A DNA stretch of 64,000 nt from positions 43,472 to 107,471 of the forward strand of contig DATJGF010000079.1 in the NCBI GenBank assembly GCA_035495315.1. The letters are read 5' to 3'. Shown piece after piece: positions 45,677 to 54,511 of this stretch. Below the pieces are notes generated by a model that was not told the DNA's origin, did no database searches, and saw only the letters and a list, made by a program, of their open reading frames with translations. Positions within the stretch are counted from its first letter, which is position 1, and every line of letters begins with the position of its first letter. Made by a program: the position numbers and the translations under genes. The stretch is from DATJGF01 sp035495315 (GTDB lineage Bacteria; Verrucomicrobiota; Verrucomicrobiia; Limisphaerales; UBA8199).

Positions 45677-46435
45677 TCAATCGCGGCCGGCGGTCCATTG
45701 GATGGCTTGTCGTAGAATTTGCCGGTAATTCGGATTTTCGTAAGCGAAGTGGTCGTGGCCTGATTGCAGGTAGACGATGCGAGCCTTGCCGTAGGTCCGG
45801 GTCCAGCCGATGACTTTGTTGCTTTCCGGTTCATCGGTCGTCAAGAGCACATGGCAATCATCGGCGACGTCGAACAATCTGTATGTTTCATCGTGGATCT
45901 CAAAATCTTTGACTCCGTGTGTGACCGGGTGTTTTGGGTCGGCGACGTGAATGGTGAAGTGCATATCATGTTTATACGCCGAGCGGGCCTTTTCGACGCC
46001 GTTGACCGTTGTCTTTTCCAGGTAATAGCGCGCGCCGATGATTTTGGCGTAGTCGGACCACGCCTGGTAATCGGCGATGGCATGATGGAGGACGACCAGA
46101 CCTTTGCCTTCCTTCAGCCGAGCCACAAAATCGGCTTTGGCCTCTTCGGATATTTCCTGGTGCATATCATAGAAGACCAGGACGTCATAGTCTTTGGCGG
46201 CGTCTGCCTTTAACAATGCTTGCGCGTTTGGATGCGCTGCGGCCCGATAGGTGATATCCGGGTTATCCTTGAATAGTTTGAAAAAAGGCTCTTGCTCGAA
46301 ATCGTGGCCACCGGTCACGATTAACACGCGTATTTTTTCGTCGGCATTCGCGGTGCGTGGCCCCCCAAGAGCCAATCCTAAGAGGAGTAAAATAGCCGGG
46401 AGACCGTTCCTTAAGCGAGAGACTTTCGTCATCAT
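45677..46435 (-). CDS. ThuA-domain protein, exported
   Basis: About 252 residues with a signal peptide ending near TANA. The ThuA fold (class I glutamine amidotransferase-like) is shown by KIRVLIVTGGHDFEQEPFFKLF, DVLVFYDMH, KGLVVLHHAIADYQAW, HPVTHGVKDFEIHDETYRLF and the ending GKARIVYLQSGHDHFAYENPNYRQI. ThuA was named in a trehalose-utilisation locus of Rhizobium; in Planctomycetes and Verrucomicrobia it pairs with Gfo/Idh/MocA oxidoreductases, as it does here on the divergent strand. An ATG at 46465 is an alternative start. The catalytic role is not established. Confidence 0.85.
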   Translation of the reverse strand: MMTKVSRLRNGLPAILLLLGLALGGPRTANADEKIRVLIVTGGHDFEQEPFFKLFKDNPDITYRAAAHPNAQALLKADAAKDYDVLVFYDMHQEISEEAKADFVARLKEGKGLVVLHHAIADYQAWSDYAKIIGARYYLEKTTVNGVEKARSAYKHDMHFTIHVADPKHPVTHGVKDFEIHDETYRLFDVADDCHVLLTTDEPESNKVIGWTRTYGKARIVYLQSGHDHFAYENPNYRQILRQAIQWTAGRD

Positions 46436-46661
46436 GCAAGGGTTTGTATCACCTGGCGCGTGCAATTCAAAATCAATTTATTGGTGAGTTTGGCGTCAGG
46501 TTTTCTGCTTATTTCTCCCATTCGTTGATCTTAGCGTAGCCTCCGTTGTTGTAATTGATTCGAATATTTCTCCTTTTCATGTATTTTGTAAGGTGTCAAC
46601 TTCAAGTCGGCCGGCGGCTTGCGGGGCAAGCCCGATCCGCGGGCGAACAACTGAACGGTTT

Positions 46662-48047
46662 ATGAAAACCAACCTCTCGACGCGACGTCACTTCCTGAAA
46701 CAAACCACCGGCCTGGCGCTTTCGACCGCCGCTTACCCGTTGTTGGTTCCGGCCTCCGCTTTGGGCAAAGGCGGAGCTGTGGCGCCGAGCAATCGCATTG
46801 TGGTCGGCTGTATTGGTGTGGGGCCCCAAGGGCAGGGAGACATGAGCAACTTTCTGAACCAGAAGGATGCCCAGGTGGTGGCGGTGTGCGACGTGAAAAC
46901 GGAGCAACTGGAACAGGCGCGGGGTGCGGTCAATGGCCATTATGAGAACAAGGATTGCGCGACGTATCGCGATTTTCGTGAGCTGATCGGGCGCAAGGAC
47001 ATCGATGCGTGTTTGATCGCGACACCGGATCACTGGCATGTGTTGGTGGCGCTGGCAGCCGTCCGGGGCGGCAAAGATATTTACGTCGAAAAGCCTCTGG
47101 GCTTGAGCCTGACGGAGGATTGGACGTTGCGCAAAGAAGTGGAGCAAAAGAAGCGCGTATTTCAATTCGGAACCCAACAACGTTCGTCACATTTGTTTCG
47201 GCTGGCGTGCGAGCTGGTGCGCAACGGACGGATCGGCAGATTGAAGCACATTAATGTGTGGGCCCCGGGCAGCGCTCCGGGCGGGTCTACCGAAGTTGTT
47301 CCGGTACCGCCGGGACTCGACTACGAAATGTGGCTGGGGCCGGTCCCGTTCAAGCCGCACACGCAGGATCTCTGCAGCGCCGATGGCAACAAGAAAACCT
47401 GGTGGTTTAAGTCGGATTACGCGCTGGGATTCATCGCCGGTTGGGGGATTCACCCGATGGATATCGCCGCCTGGGGTGCGGATCTGTTCAGCGGCCCGAT
47501 CGAGGTGCAAGGGCGCGGCACATTTCACTGCGAGGGCGCGTGCGACACGGCGACGATCTGGGACGTGAACATGAAATTTGCAGGCGATGTCACGATGAAA
47601 TTCGTCGGAGTGCCGAATGGCGGCAATCAAGACAAGCCGACGTGTGATCCGTGGCCTGAGGCGGAAGAATGGAAGCAGCGCTATCGCCGGATCACCACGC
47701 ATGGGACGGCCTTCGAGGGAACTGACGGATGGGTTCATGTCGACCGCGCGGGGATTAATCTTCAGCCGGAAAACCTCATTGACGAGAAGCCCGAGAAGTT
47801 TCAAATCCAGCTGGTCAAGAGTCCAAACCACGTTCGCAATTTTCTCGATTCAATTAAGAATCGTGTGGAAACAGTTTGTCCGATTGGCGAGTCGGTTCGG
47901 TCCGATGCATTATGTCACTTGAGCGAGATAGCGATTCGTCTGAATCGGAAGGTTATCTGGGATCCCAAGGCGGAACGGTTTCTTGACGATTACGAAGCCA
48001 ATCTGCGGCTCCTGGCGCGCAAAATGCGCAGCCCCTGGCATCTGTAG
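46662..48047 (+). CDS. Tat-exported Gfo/Idh/MocA-family oxidoreductase
   Basis: About 461 residues. The N-terminus MKTNLSTRRHFLKQTTGLAL is a twin-arginine signal (STRRHFLK). The Rossmann domain follows (IVVGCIGVGPQGQGDM), with the family motif YVEKPLGL (the EKP lysine) near residue 145. The second domain contains GFIAGWGIHPMDIAAWG. Gfo/Idh/MocA enzymes use NAD(P) bound tightly and act on sugars or cyclitols; export with the cofactor explains the Tat route. It diverges from the ThuA gene across a short shared promoter region. The ATG at 46662 is chosen over 46593 because it gives the Tat signal. Confidence 0.9.
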   Translation: MKTNLSTRRHFLKQTTGLALSTAAYPLLVPASALGKGGAVAPSNRIVVGCIGVGPQGQGDMSNFLNQKDAQVVAVCDVKTEQLEQARGAVNGHYENKDCATYRDFRELIGRKDIDACLIATPDHWHVLVALAAVRGGKDIYVEKPLGLSLTEDWTLRKEVEQKKRVFQFGTQQRSSHLFRLACELVRNGRIGRLKHINVWAPGSAPGGSTEVVPVPPGLDYEMWLGPVPFKPHTQDLCSADGNKKTWWFKSDYALGFIAGWGIHPMDIAAWGADLFSGPIEVQGRGTFHCEGACDTATIWDVNMKFAGDVTMKFVGVPNGGNQDKPTCDPWPEAEEWKQRYRRITTHGTAFEGTDGWVHVDRAGINLQPENLIDEKPEKFQIQLVKSPNHVRNFLDSIKNRVETVCPIGESVRSDALCHLSEIAIRLNRKVIWDPKAERFLDDYEANLRLLARKMRSPWHL

Positions 48048-48144
48048 GTTGACCCAAATTTCCCCGTTGACGGACCGGTGAGGTGAGCGGATTATTTATA
48101 TGGACTTGGACCACTAACTGGTTACATAAGTCATCCGAATCACG

Positions 48145-49704
48145 ATGGTCCATAATTCTCCTGAAAGTAAACGGAATCCCGCGCGACGCATGACGTCATT
48201 CGGCGTCGTGCCGCCGTGGTTTTCCTATGTCGCGGGTTTAGCGGCTGTCGCAATAGCGACCCTTATCCGTTACGCGTTCGATCCTTGGCTGCATGACCGT
48301 GGCCCTTTTGCGACGTACTTCCCCGCCGTCGCAGTCGCGGTTTTTTTTGGCGGTCTCCCGGCAGGCTTATGGTCAATATTTCTTTCGACACTCGCTGCAG
48401 ACTACCTCTTTTTCTCACCGCGGCACCTGATCGGGATCCAGGGGCCGACGCAGGCAGCGGAATTAATCGCGTTCATGATCGGAGCCGGCATCATTGTCGG
48501 TTTTGGTGAAGCGATGCACCACGCGCGCAATCGGGCGGCGGAGTTGCGCAAATTGGCAGAGGGTAACGAGAAAAAGGCGCGGGAGATCATCGAGACGGCG
48601 AACGAGGGTATCTGGCTTCTGGACGCGCAGGCGCGCATCACGATGGTCAACCCGCGAATGTGTGAGATGTTGGGTTACGCTCCTGCGGAACTGATCGGAG
48701 CTCGGAAATGGGATTTCGCATTTCCGGAAGACTTGGACCAGGTGAAGCGTTTGTTTGAGCGCCGGCGGGCCGGTATTTCGGACCAAGTGGATGTGCGATT
48801 TCGGACGAAGCAAGGAGAGGAAGTCTGGACGCTGATGGCGGCGAAAGCGCTGCAGGATGAGAAAGGTGAATTTGAAGGTTCGCTGGATATGTTCACCGAT
48901 ATCACGATGCGCAAGCGAGCCGAAGAACGCTTGGAGCAGGCCGTGAGCGAGCGCAGTGATCGCGTTCGAGAGATCGCGCGGGAGATGGAGCTATTTTCTT
49001 ACAGCATGGCTCATGATTTGCGCGCGCCGTTGCGGGCGATGCAAGGGTTGGCGCGAGTGGTGTTGGAGGATTTTGGTTTTTACTTGCCCGAAGAGGGCCA
49101 GAGCCATCTCAAAGGCCTTGCCGCGGCGGCCAACCGCATGGACCGACTCATTCTCGATGTGCTGCAATATAGTCATCTGGTCCGAGGCGAACTGCCACTG
49201 CGCGAAGTGGACGTCAAACGACTGATCGAGGATGTGGTAGCAAATTTTCCCGACCTTCGCGCTGCTCGCAGCGGCATAGTGCTCGAGGGCTCATTTCCTG
49301 CGGTGCTCGCCAACCATGGCGCATTGACGCAGATCGTTTCCAATCTGCTCAGCAATGCGGTCAAATTCGTCGCACCCGGCATCGTTCCGCTGGTGCGCAT
49401 CCGCGCTGAAACGGACGGTACGCAAGCGCGGTTCTATTTCAAAGATAACGGGATTGGAATTCCCAAAAAAGCGCAGCCGAAACTTTTTGGTCTTTTTCAA
49501 CGACTGCATCCGACCGATGTCTACGAAGGAACTGGAATTGGGCTGGCGATTGTGCGCAAAGCGGCTGAACGGATGGGAGGACAAGCGGGACTGACATCCG
49601 AACCCGGGCACGGGAGTGAATTCTGGGTCTCGCTGAAACGAAGCATCACCGCTGACCAAAATGGTCAGAACGTGGAGATCGATGGCCAACCTGCGGCGAG
49701 ATAA
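48145..49704 (+). CDS. Membrane PAS-domain sensor histidine kinase (DUF4118)
   Basis: A 519-residue orphan kinase. N-terminal DUF4118/KdpD-type membrane domain with about four helices (PWFSYVAGLAAVAIATLI, YFPAVAVAVFFGGLPAGLW and others to about residue 125). A PAS domain follows at about 150-265 (IIETANEGIWLLDAQARITMVNPRM), ending in FTDITMRKRAEE. The HisKA H-box FSYSMAHDLRAPLRAM is near 290, then the ATPase domain with N-box ALTQIVSNLLSNAVKF, DNGIGIP and GTGIGLAIV. No response regulator is adjacent. It is convergent with the hydrogenase operon, so a role in H2 regulation is possible but unproven. Confidence 0.9.
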   Translation: MVHNSPESKRNPARRMTSFGVVPPWFSYVAGLAAVAIATLIRYAFDPWLHDRGPFATYFPAVAVAVFFGGLPAGLWSIFLSTLAADYLFFSPRHLIGIQGPTQAAELIAFMIGAGIIVGFGEAMHHARNRAAELRKLAEGNEKKAREIIETANEGIWLLDAQARITMVNPRMCEMLGYAPAELIGARKWDFAFPEDLDQVKRLFERRRAGISDQVDVRFRTKQGEEVWTLMAAKALQDEKGEFEGSLDMFTDITMRKRAEERLEQAVSERSDRVREIAREMELFSYSMAHDLRAPLRAMQGLARVVLEDFGFYLPEEGQSHLKGLAAAANRMDRLILDVLQYSHLVRGELPLREVDVKRLIEDVVANFPDLRAARSGIVLEGSFPAVLANHGALTQIVSNLLSNAVKFVAPGIVPLVRIRAETDGTQARFYFKDNGIGIPKKAQPKLFGLFQRLHPTDVYEGTGIGLAIVRKAAERMGGQAGLTSEPGHGSEFWVSLKRSITADQNGQNVEIDGQPAAR

Positions 49705-49872
49705 GACTTTGGGAAATCCGAACGCCGAAAATTGAAGGCCGAAGCAAATTCGGCCCAGGAACTGTAGGAGACGACGTAAGGAAACCTCGAGGCCAGTTCT
49801 GCAAGCACCGAACCAACCAACGGCTTTGAGCATCCGGAGATCGACTTCTCCTTTGGAAAGGTGGCGGGTTTT

Positions 49873-50493
49873 CTAGATCACGTCGTCTTCGCCGAGAGCG
49901 ATATGGATCAGATCCCACGCGATGTGGACGAGGGTAGCGTGGACTTCCTGGATGCGGTGAATGCTGTACGAGGGTACGACAAAGCTAAAATCGGCAATCT
50001 CGGCGAGGCGGCCGCCATCCTTTCCGATCCAGGCGATCGTCAGCATTTGTAATTCGTGGGCTACCTCGAGCGCATAAACGAGATTGGGAGATTTGCCGCT
50101 GGTGCTTACTGCCAATGCCATGTCGCCGGGTTGGCCGTGCAAACGCAGTTGATTCACAAAGATCCGACTGTAATCAATGTCATTGCTGATGGCGGTGAGC
50201 GTGGCGATATCCGTCATCAACGGGATCACCGGAAAGGCGCGGCGTTTTTCAATGATTGGATGGGTAAATTCGACGCTGAAATGCAACGCGTCACAGAGAC
50301 TGCCGCCATTACCCATCACCAGAAGCTTGTTTCCCTGGTTGAATCGACGGGCCATTTCAGCGGCCATGCTTTCGATTTGTCCGGCGTAGCTTGAGAAGAA
50401 CTTTTCCTTCATCTCAACGCTCTCGCGGCATTTGCGCAGGATCTTCTCGCGAACGGGTTCGACAGATTTTTCGAGGAGGTTGGTTGAGTTCAT
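49873..50493 (-). CDS. GmhA-like SIS-domain isomerase in the hydrogenase operon
   Basis: 206 residues from the ATG at 50493, five bases after the hypD stop; longer frames overlap hypD and are rejected. A SIS-type sugar-isomerase fold related to sedoheptulose-7-phosphate isomerase: LLVMGNGGSLCDALHFSVEF (phosphate-binding loop), TAISNDIDYSRIFVNQLRLHGQPGDMALAVSTSGKSPNLVYAL, and a C-terminal HRIQEVHATLVHIAWDLIH with metal-binding Glu/His typical of GmhA. No other heptose gene is near. As far as I recall, GmhA-like genes recur in group 1h hydrogenase loci; their role there is unknown. Last gene of the operon. Confidence 0.85.
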   Translation of the reverse strand: MNSTNLLEKSVEPVREKILRKCRESVEMKEKFFSSYAGQIESMAAEMARRFNQGNKLLVMGNGGSLCDALHFSVEFTHPIIEKRRAFPVIPLMTDIATLTAISNDIDYSRIFVNQLRLHGQPGDMALAVSTSGKSPNLVYALEVAHELQMLTIAWIGKDGGRLAEIADFSFVVPSYSIHRIQEVHATLVHIAWDLIHIALGEDDVI

Positions 50494-50497
50494 GATC

Positions 50498-51646
50498 TTA
50501 TAGCGTGGCAGGGGAGGGGGTCTTGGCGTCGGCGTGATTGGCCTCGGTGTCCTGCGCCTGCAGGTGGCGCCCGTAGGCATAATAGGCTGCGCAGGCCCCT
50601 TCCGAAGAGACCATCGTGGCGCCGAGCGGGTGCTCGGGCGTGCAAGTCTTGCCGAAGGCAGGGCAGTCATGGGGCTTTTTTACCCCTTTCAAAACCAATC
50701 CGCTGATGCAATCGAGGGGTTCTTGGGTGTCGATCTCCTTCACATCGAAAAGGCGTTCGGCATCGTGGTCACGAAATTCCCAGCGCAACTTGTAGCCACT
50801 CTTGGGAATAGAGCCGACGCCGCGCCATTTGCGATCGCAGATTTCGAATACCTGGTTGATCAGATCCTGGGCGGGGCGATTACCCTCGCGTTTGACGACG
50901 CGAGCGTACTGATTTTCGACTTCGGCTCGGCCCTGTTCCAATTGGCGAACCGCCATGAGAGTGCCTTGCAATAGGTCCAAGGGTTCAAAACCGGTAATCA
51001 CAATCGGAACCTGGAATCTTTTGGCGATCGGTTCGTATTCACGGTAACCCATCACGGTGCAAACGTGCCCGGGGCCCAGGAACCCTTGGACACGATTGAG
51101 CGGCGATTGAAGGATCGAAGCAATCGATGGCGGCACCAGCACATGTGAGACCAGGAGAGAAAAATTCTTGATTCCCTGGCGCCGTGCTTGCCAGGCAGCC
51201 ATCGCGTTAGCCGGCGCAGTGGTTTCAAAGCCGATCGCGAAGAAGACGATTCGTTTGGTTGGATTGGCGCGGGCGATCTTCAAACAATCCATGGGAGAAT
51301 AGACGATGCGGATGTCAGCGCCCTGGGCTTTGAGCATCAGCAGATCGCGAGTTGAACCAGGGACTCGGAGCATGTCGCCGAACGAACAAAAGATAACGTC
51401 CGGCTTGCGGGCAATCGCGTGGGCCTTGTCAATGAGTTCGAGCGAAGTGACGCAAACCGGGCAGCCGGGGCCGTGAACCAGTTCGACTTCGCGTGGCAGG
51501 AGAAAATCGAGGCCGTGCTTGACGATGCTGTGGGTTTGTCCGCCGCAAACCTCCATGAGCACCCAGGGGCGAGAAACGAGCCGACGAATTTCTTGCACGA
51601 TTTTGGCCACCAGAGGTTCGTTGCGATATTCGTCGAGGTATTTCAT
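50498..51646 (-). CDS. hypD: Hydrogenase maturation protein HypD
   Basis: 382 residues, full length. HypD carries a [4Fe-4S] cluster and, with HypC, is the scaffold on which Fe(CN)2CO is built. Motifs: MEVCGGQTHSI (Cys34), HGPGCPVCVT (Cys62, Cys65), IGFETTAPA, GPGHVCTVMGY, GFEPLDLL, and the C-terminal cluster-binding region with Cys residues in HDCPAFGKTCTPEHPLGATMVSSEGAC. It lies 127 bp after hypC, a gap that contains a bipartite hairpin repeat, the only wide gap in the operon. Confidence 0.96.
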   Translation of the reverse strand: MKYLDEYRNEPLVAKIVQEIRRLVSRPWVLMEVCGGQTHSIVKHGLDFLLPREVELVHGPGCPVCVTSLELIDKAHAIARKPDVIFCSFGDMLRVPGSTRDLLMLKAQGADIRIVYSPMDCLKIARANPTKRIVFFAIGFETTAPANAMAAWQARRQGIKNFSLLVSHVLVPPSIASILQSPLNRVQGFLGPGHVCTVMGYREYEPIAKRFQVPIVITGFEPLDLLQGTLMAVRQLEQGRAEVENQYARVVKREGNRPAQDLINQVFEICDRKWRGVGSIPKSGYKLRWEFRDHDAERLFDVKEIDTQEPLDCISGLVLKGVKKPHDCPAFGKTCTPEHPLGATMVSSEGACAAYYAYGRHLQAQDTEANHADAKTPSPATL

Positions 51647-51709
51647 GGGACTTCAGAGGTGTGGAGGGGTGGAGTGGCATGGGGAGTGCCGGTTCACTGG
51701 CAGCGGCGG

Positions 51710-51749
51710 GCAGACTGGAAGTCTGCGGTACGGCAGAGTGAAACTCTGC
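51710..51749. repeat. Bipartite hairpin element, copy 2, between hypC and hypD
   Basis: Two perfect 6-bp hairpins: GCAGAC-TGGAA-GTCTGC (51710-51726) and GCAGAG-TGAAA-CTCTGC (51733-51749), separated by GGTACG. The design equals that of copy 1 at 44828-44866. It is inserted inside the operon, where it might stabilise or attenuate the transcript between the two genes. Confidence 0.85.
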
Positions 51750-51773
51750 GTTACCGGGGAGTGGCGAACGCTG

Positions 51774-52079
51774 TCAAATGCGTAGTGGCGCGGATTCGGG
51801 TGGGGAGGTGCCATTGGTTGCAGGATACTCACTGGGTGAGTCTAACTCGGAGAGCTGGTTCATTTCCTCGAGAAGCTTATAGGTGCGTTCGGCTTCTTCG
51901 CGATCAACTTTGCCCAGGGCAAAACCGACATGGACCAAAACATAATCGCCGCAGCTTATGTCCGGCGTATACTCGAGACAGACCGATTTCAAAACACCAC
52001 CGAAGTCTGTTTTGCCCATCCGCACACCTTGGGCGTCTTGCTCGATGGCGATGATTTTACCGGGAATGGCAAGGCACAT
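51774..52079 (-). CDS. hypC: Hydrogenase maturation chaperone HypC
   Basis: 101 residues, the family's usual length plus a Pro/Ser-rich tail. The N-terminus MCLAIPGKI has the essential Cys2 that holds the Fe(CN)2CO unit. CGDYVLVHVGFALGKVD contains the conserved His50. HypC passes the iron centre from HypD to the large subunit precursor. It follows the Nfu-type gene by 12 bp in the operon. Confidence 0.95.
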   Translation of the reverse strand: MCLAIPGKIIAIEQDAQGVRMGKTDFGGVLKSVCLEYTPDISCGDYVLVHVGFALGKVDREEAERTYKLLEEMNQLSELDSPSEYPATNGTSPPESAPLRI

Positions 52080-52091
52080 AGAGAACAGGTT

Positions 52092-52646
52092 TCATTCGAC
52101 ATTAAATCCAAGGAGGTCCGGACAGGCTTCTTCCAAAGCCCGGCGCACGGCCAGTTCGAGTGTAATTGAGGATGAAGGGCAGGCTTTGCACGCGCCCCGA
52201 AGACGCAATCGCGCATAGCCATTTTCGAGGCTGAGCAGTTCGACATTGCCGCCGTGGCTCTCGAGATAGGGCCGGACTTTGTCCAGGGCCTGCTGCAGGC
52301 GTGTGTGGAGGTCAACCGGGTGCAAACCATGAATAAACAGGAGTCCGGAGATTGCAGGCTCCTGCACGAAACGGTGCAGGAGTTCTTTTCCGGGCTCGCC
52401 GGTTTGTTCAATGAGCTCGAGCAGCCGCCCTAGCCCTTCCCCATAAAAAGCGAGAACTGACTGAAGGCACTCTTCGAAAAGGCCACGGGCCGCCGGGTCG
52501 GGCAGTTGTTGGGCGCGATCGATTAAGGCCTGCAGGTCCCGGGCCTGTTGGTTGAGGCCGGCAAACCCGTCGGGTGTCGGGCAGACCGGGTCGGTAGCCG
52601 CCGGGCGAGCGGGTGGATTCTCAGTCAGTGTCAAGGCTGGTGGCAA
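52092..52646 (-). CDS. Nfu/NifU C-terminal-type Fe-S scaffold with N-terminal extension
   Basis: 184 residues. The last 75 are a NifU C-terminal (Nfu) domain: LDKVRPYLESHGGNVELLSL and GACKACPSSSITLELAVRRAL, with the Fe-S-binding pair Cys153-x2-Cys156. The first 105 residues are helical and of unknown fold (LFEECLQSVLAFYGEGLGRL, then LLHRFVQEPAISGLLFIHGL). Nfu proteins deliver [4Fe-4S] clusters; here it stands 11 bp after the large subunit gene, so it probably loads clusters into the hydrogenase small subunit or a partner electron carrier. The second Cys pair of longer scaffolds is absent. Confidence 0.88.
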   Translation of the reverse strand: MPPALTLTENPPARPAATDPVCPTPDGFAGLNQQARDLQALIDRAQQLPDPAARGLFEECLQSVLAFYGEGLGRLLELIEQTGEPGKELLHRFVQEPAISGLLFIHGLHPVDLHTRLQQALDKVRPYLESHGGNVELLSLENGYARLRLRGACKACPSSSITLELAVRRALEEACPDLLGFNVE

Positions 52647-52657
52647 TGATTGTTGAA

Positions 52658-54508
52658 TTATTTGAGCACGCCGGCAGGGTTATGAGTAACGCCTTGCTTG
52701 GCCATGCCCAGCAACGCTGTCGGAGTGTGATTGACCTGGAGGACCTTTCCCGGGCCGATGTACATGTGCACGCCGCAGGGGAGGCAGGGGTCAAAGCTCC
52801 TGACAGCCCGCATGATGTCGATCCCTTTGAAATTGTCTGGGCCATTCTCTTCGAAGATGGGAGTGTTTTGCACTGCGTCCTCGTAGGGGCCGAGTGTTCC
52901 ATACGAATCCCGTGGGCTGGCGTTCCAGGGCGTGGGCGGATAAGGGTGATAATTAGCGATCCGGCCTTTGCGGATTACCAAATGATGCGAGAGCACACCC
53001 CGGACGGCTTCGTGGAATCCACAGCCGATCGCTTCATCGGGAACCTTGAAGGGCGTGAAGGTTTGGGTTTCGCCTCTGCGCACCAGATCCATCGCCTTTT
53101 CGACACAACACATTGCCACGGCTGCGGCATACGCCTGGAAGTAAGTGCGCGCGCGGTTGCGCTCGATCGCGTTGCTCCACTTGGGAATGCGCCAGGTGAA
53201 TTCGACCTCCGGTTTGGTCATCGTTTTGGGGAGTCGAATGCGAATGGTGCCGTCGCCCGGGGCTTTGACATAGCCGATGTCAACGAGGGCTGAGAGGGCG
53301 GTAGACCAGAGGCGGGCAATCGGGCCGCCCCCCGTATCCAACGCGAGGTGATCGCCGGTGCGTTGATCGAACCAGCGTGGCGACATCACCCAGGTGTATT
53401 TGTCGTCAAAATTGCGTTTCTGCGGTTTGGGAATCGTCGTTTGGTTCCACGGATGACGTTTGTCGACCGGGTTGCCGAGCGGATCGGTTCGCACAAACAT
53501 TTCGCCACTGCCATTTTCGGTCCAATCCTCGTAATAAGAAGAACCGAGCAAAATCCGGATGCCCAGATTGATGTCGACCAGATTGTTGGTGACGAGTTTG
53601 CCGTCGACGACAACGCCCGGAGTGACAAACATGGCCTTACCCCAGTTGTCCATGTTCTCGTATTGGTAATCGCAAACGTCGGGATCCTGCCAGGAACCCC
53701 AGCAACCGAGCAGCACGCGGCGCTGACCGACCTTTTCGTAGCCAGGTAACGCTTGATAGAAGAAGTCAAACAGGTCGTCGTGGAGCGGCACAACCTTCTT
53801 CATGAACTCGATATACTTGGTCAGGCGCACGAGGTAATCGGTGAAGACCTGGATGGAGGGGACGGTGCCGACGCCGCCCGGATAGAGAGTCGAAGGATGG
53901 ACGTGGCGACCTTCCATGAGACAGAACATCTCGCGTGTAAGCCGGCTCATCTGGAGGCTTTCACGATAGAACTCGCCCTCGAAGGGATTGAGGGCGGTCA
54001 TGATTTGTCCAATGGTCCGGTATCCATGATCCTTGGCGTGCGGCGCCTCGGTTCGTTGCGCTCGTTCCCAGACACCGGGATTAGTTTCCTTGACCATGGT
54101 CTCGCAGAAGTCGACGCCGACGAGGTTGTCCTGGAAGATGCAGTGATCGAACATGTATTCGGCCGCTTCCCCCAGATTGACGATCCATTCCCCCAGGGGC
54201 GGAGTTTTGATCCCGTAGGCCATATTTTGGGCATAGACGGAGCAAGTGGCGTGATTGTCGCCGCAGATCCCGCAGATGCGGCTGGTAATAAAATGGGCAT
54301 CGCGTGGGTCTTTATTGAGCATAAAGACGCTGTAGCCGCGAAACATCGAAGAGGTGCTGTGGCATTCGACGACTTTTCTATTGGCAAAGTCGATTTTGGT
54401 GTAAATGCCCAGACTTCCCACAATGCGAGTAATAGGATCCCACGACATCTCGACAATGTTGCCGCGGGTTTTGGGTGTTGTTTCTCTGGTTTCAGTAAGT
54501 GTAGCCAT
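52658..54508 (-). CDS. hhyL: [NiFe]-hydrogenase large subunit, group 1h
   Basis: 616 residues. Carries the NiFe(CN)2CO site that splits H2. The L1 motif is RICGICGDNH (Cys79, Cys82) and the L2 motif is DPCLPCGVH (Cys575, Cys578), the four nickel ligands. The protein extends 35 residues past the L2 His, the part normally removed by the endopeptidase encoded four genes upstream. Length and the neighbouring DUF5947, DUF6084 and DUF6893-like genes place it in the actinobacterial-type, high-affinity group 1h. It starts three bases after the small subunit stop. No Tat signal is present on either subunit, so the enzyme should face the cytoplasm. Confidence 0.95.
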   Translation of the reverse strand: MATLTETRETTPKTRGNIVEMSWDPITRIVGSLGIYTKIDFANRKVVECHSTSSMFRGYSVFMLNKDPRDAHFITSRICGICGDNHATCSVYAQNMAYGIKTPPLGEWIVNLGEAAEYMFDHCIFQDNLVGVDFCETMVKETNPGVWERAQRTEAPHAKDHGYRTIGQIMTALNPFEGEFYRESLQMSRLTREMFCLMEGRHVHPSTLYPGGVGTVPSIQVFTDYLVRLTKYIEFMKKVVPLHDDLFDFFYQALPGYEKVGQRRVLLGCWGSWQDPDVCDYQYENMDNWGKAMFVTPGVVVDGKLVTNNLVDINLGIRILLGSSYYEDWTENGSGEMFVRTDPLGNPVDKRHPWNQTTIPKPQKRNFDDKYTWVMSPRWFDQRTGDHLALDTGGGPIARLWSTALSALVDIGYVKAPGDGTIRIRLPKTMTKPEVEFTWRIPKWSNAIERNRARTYFQAYAAAVAMCCVEKAMDLVRRGETQTFTPFKVPDEAIGCGFHEAVRGVLSHHLVIRKGRIANYHPYPPTPWNASPRDSYGTLGPYEDAVQNTPIFEENGPDNFKGIDIMRAVRSFDPCLPCGVHMYIGPGKVLQVNHTPTALLGMAKQGVTHNPAGVLK

Positions 54509-54511
54509 AAA

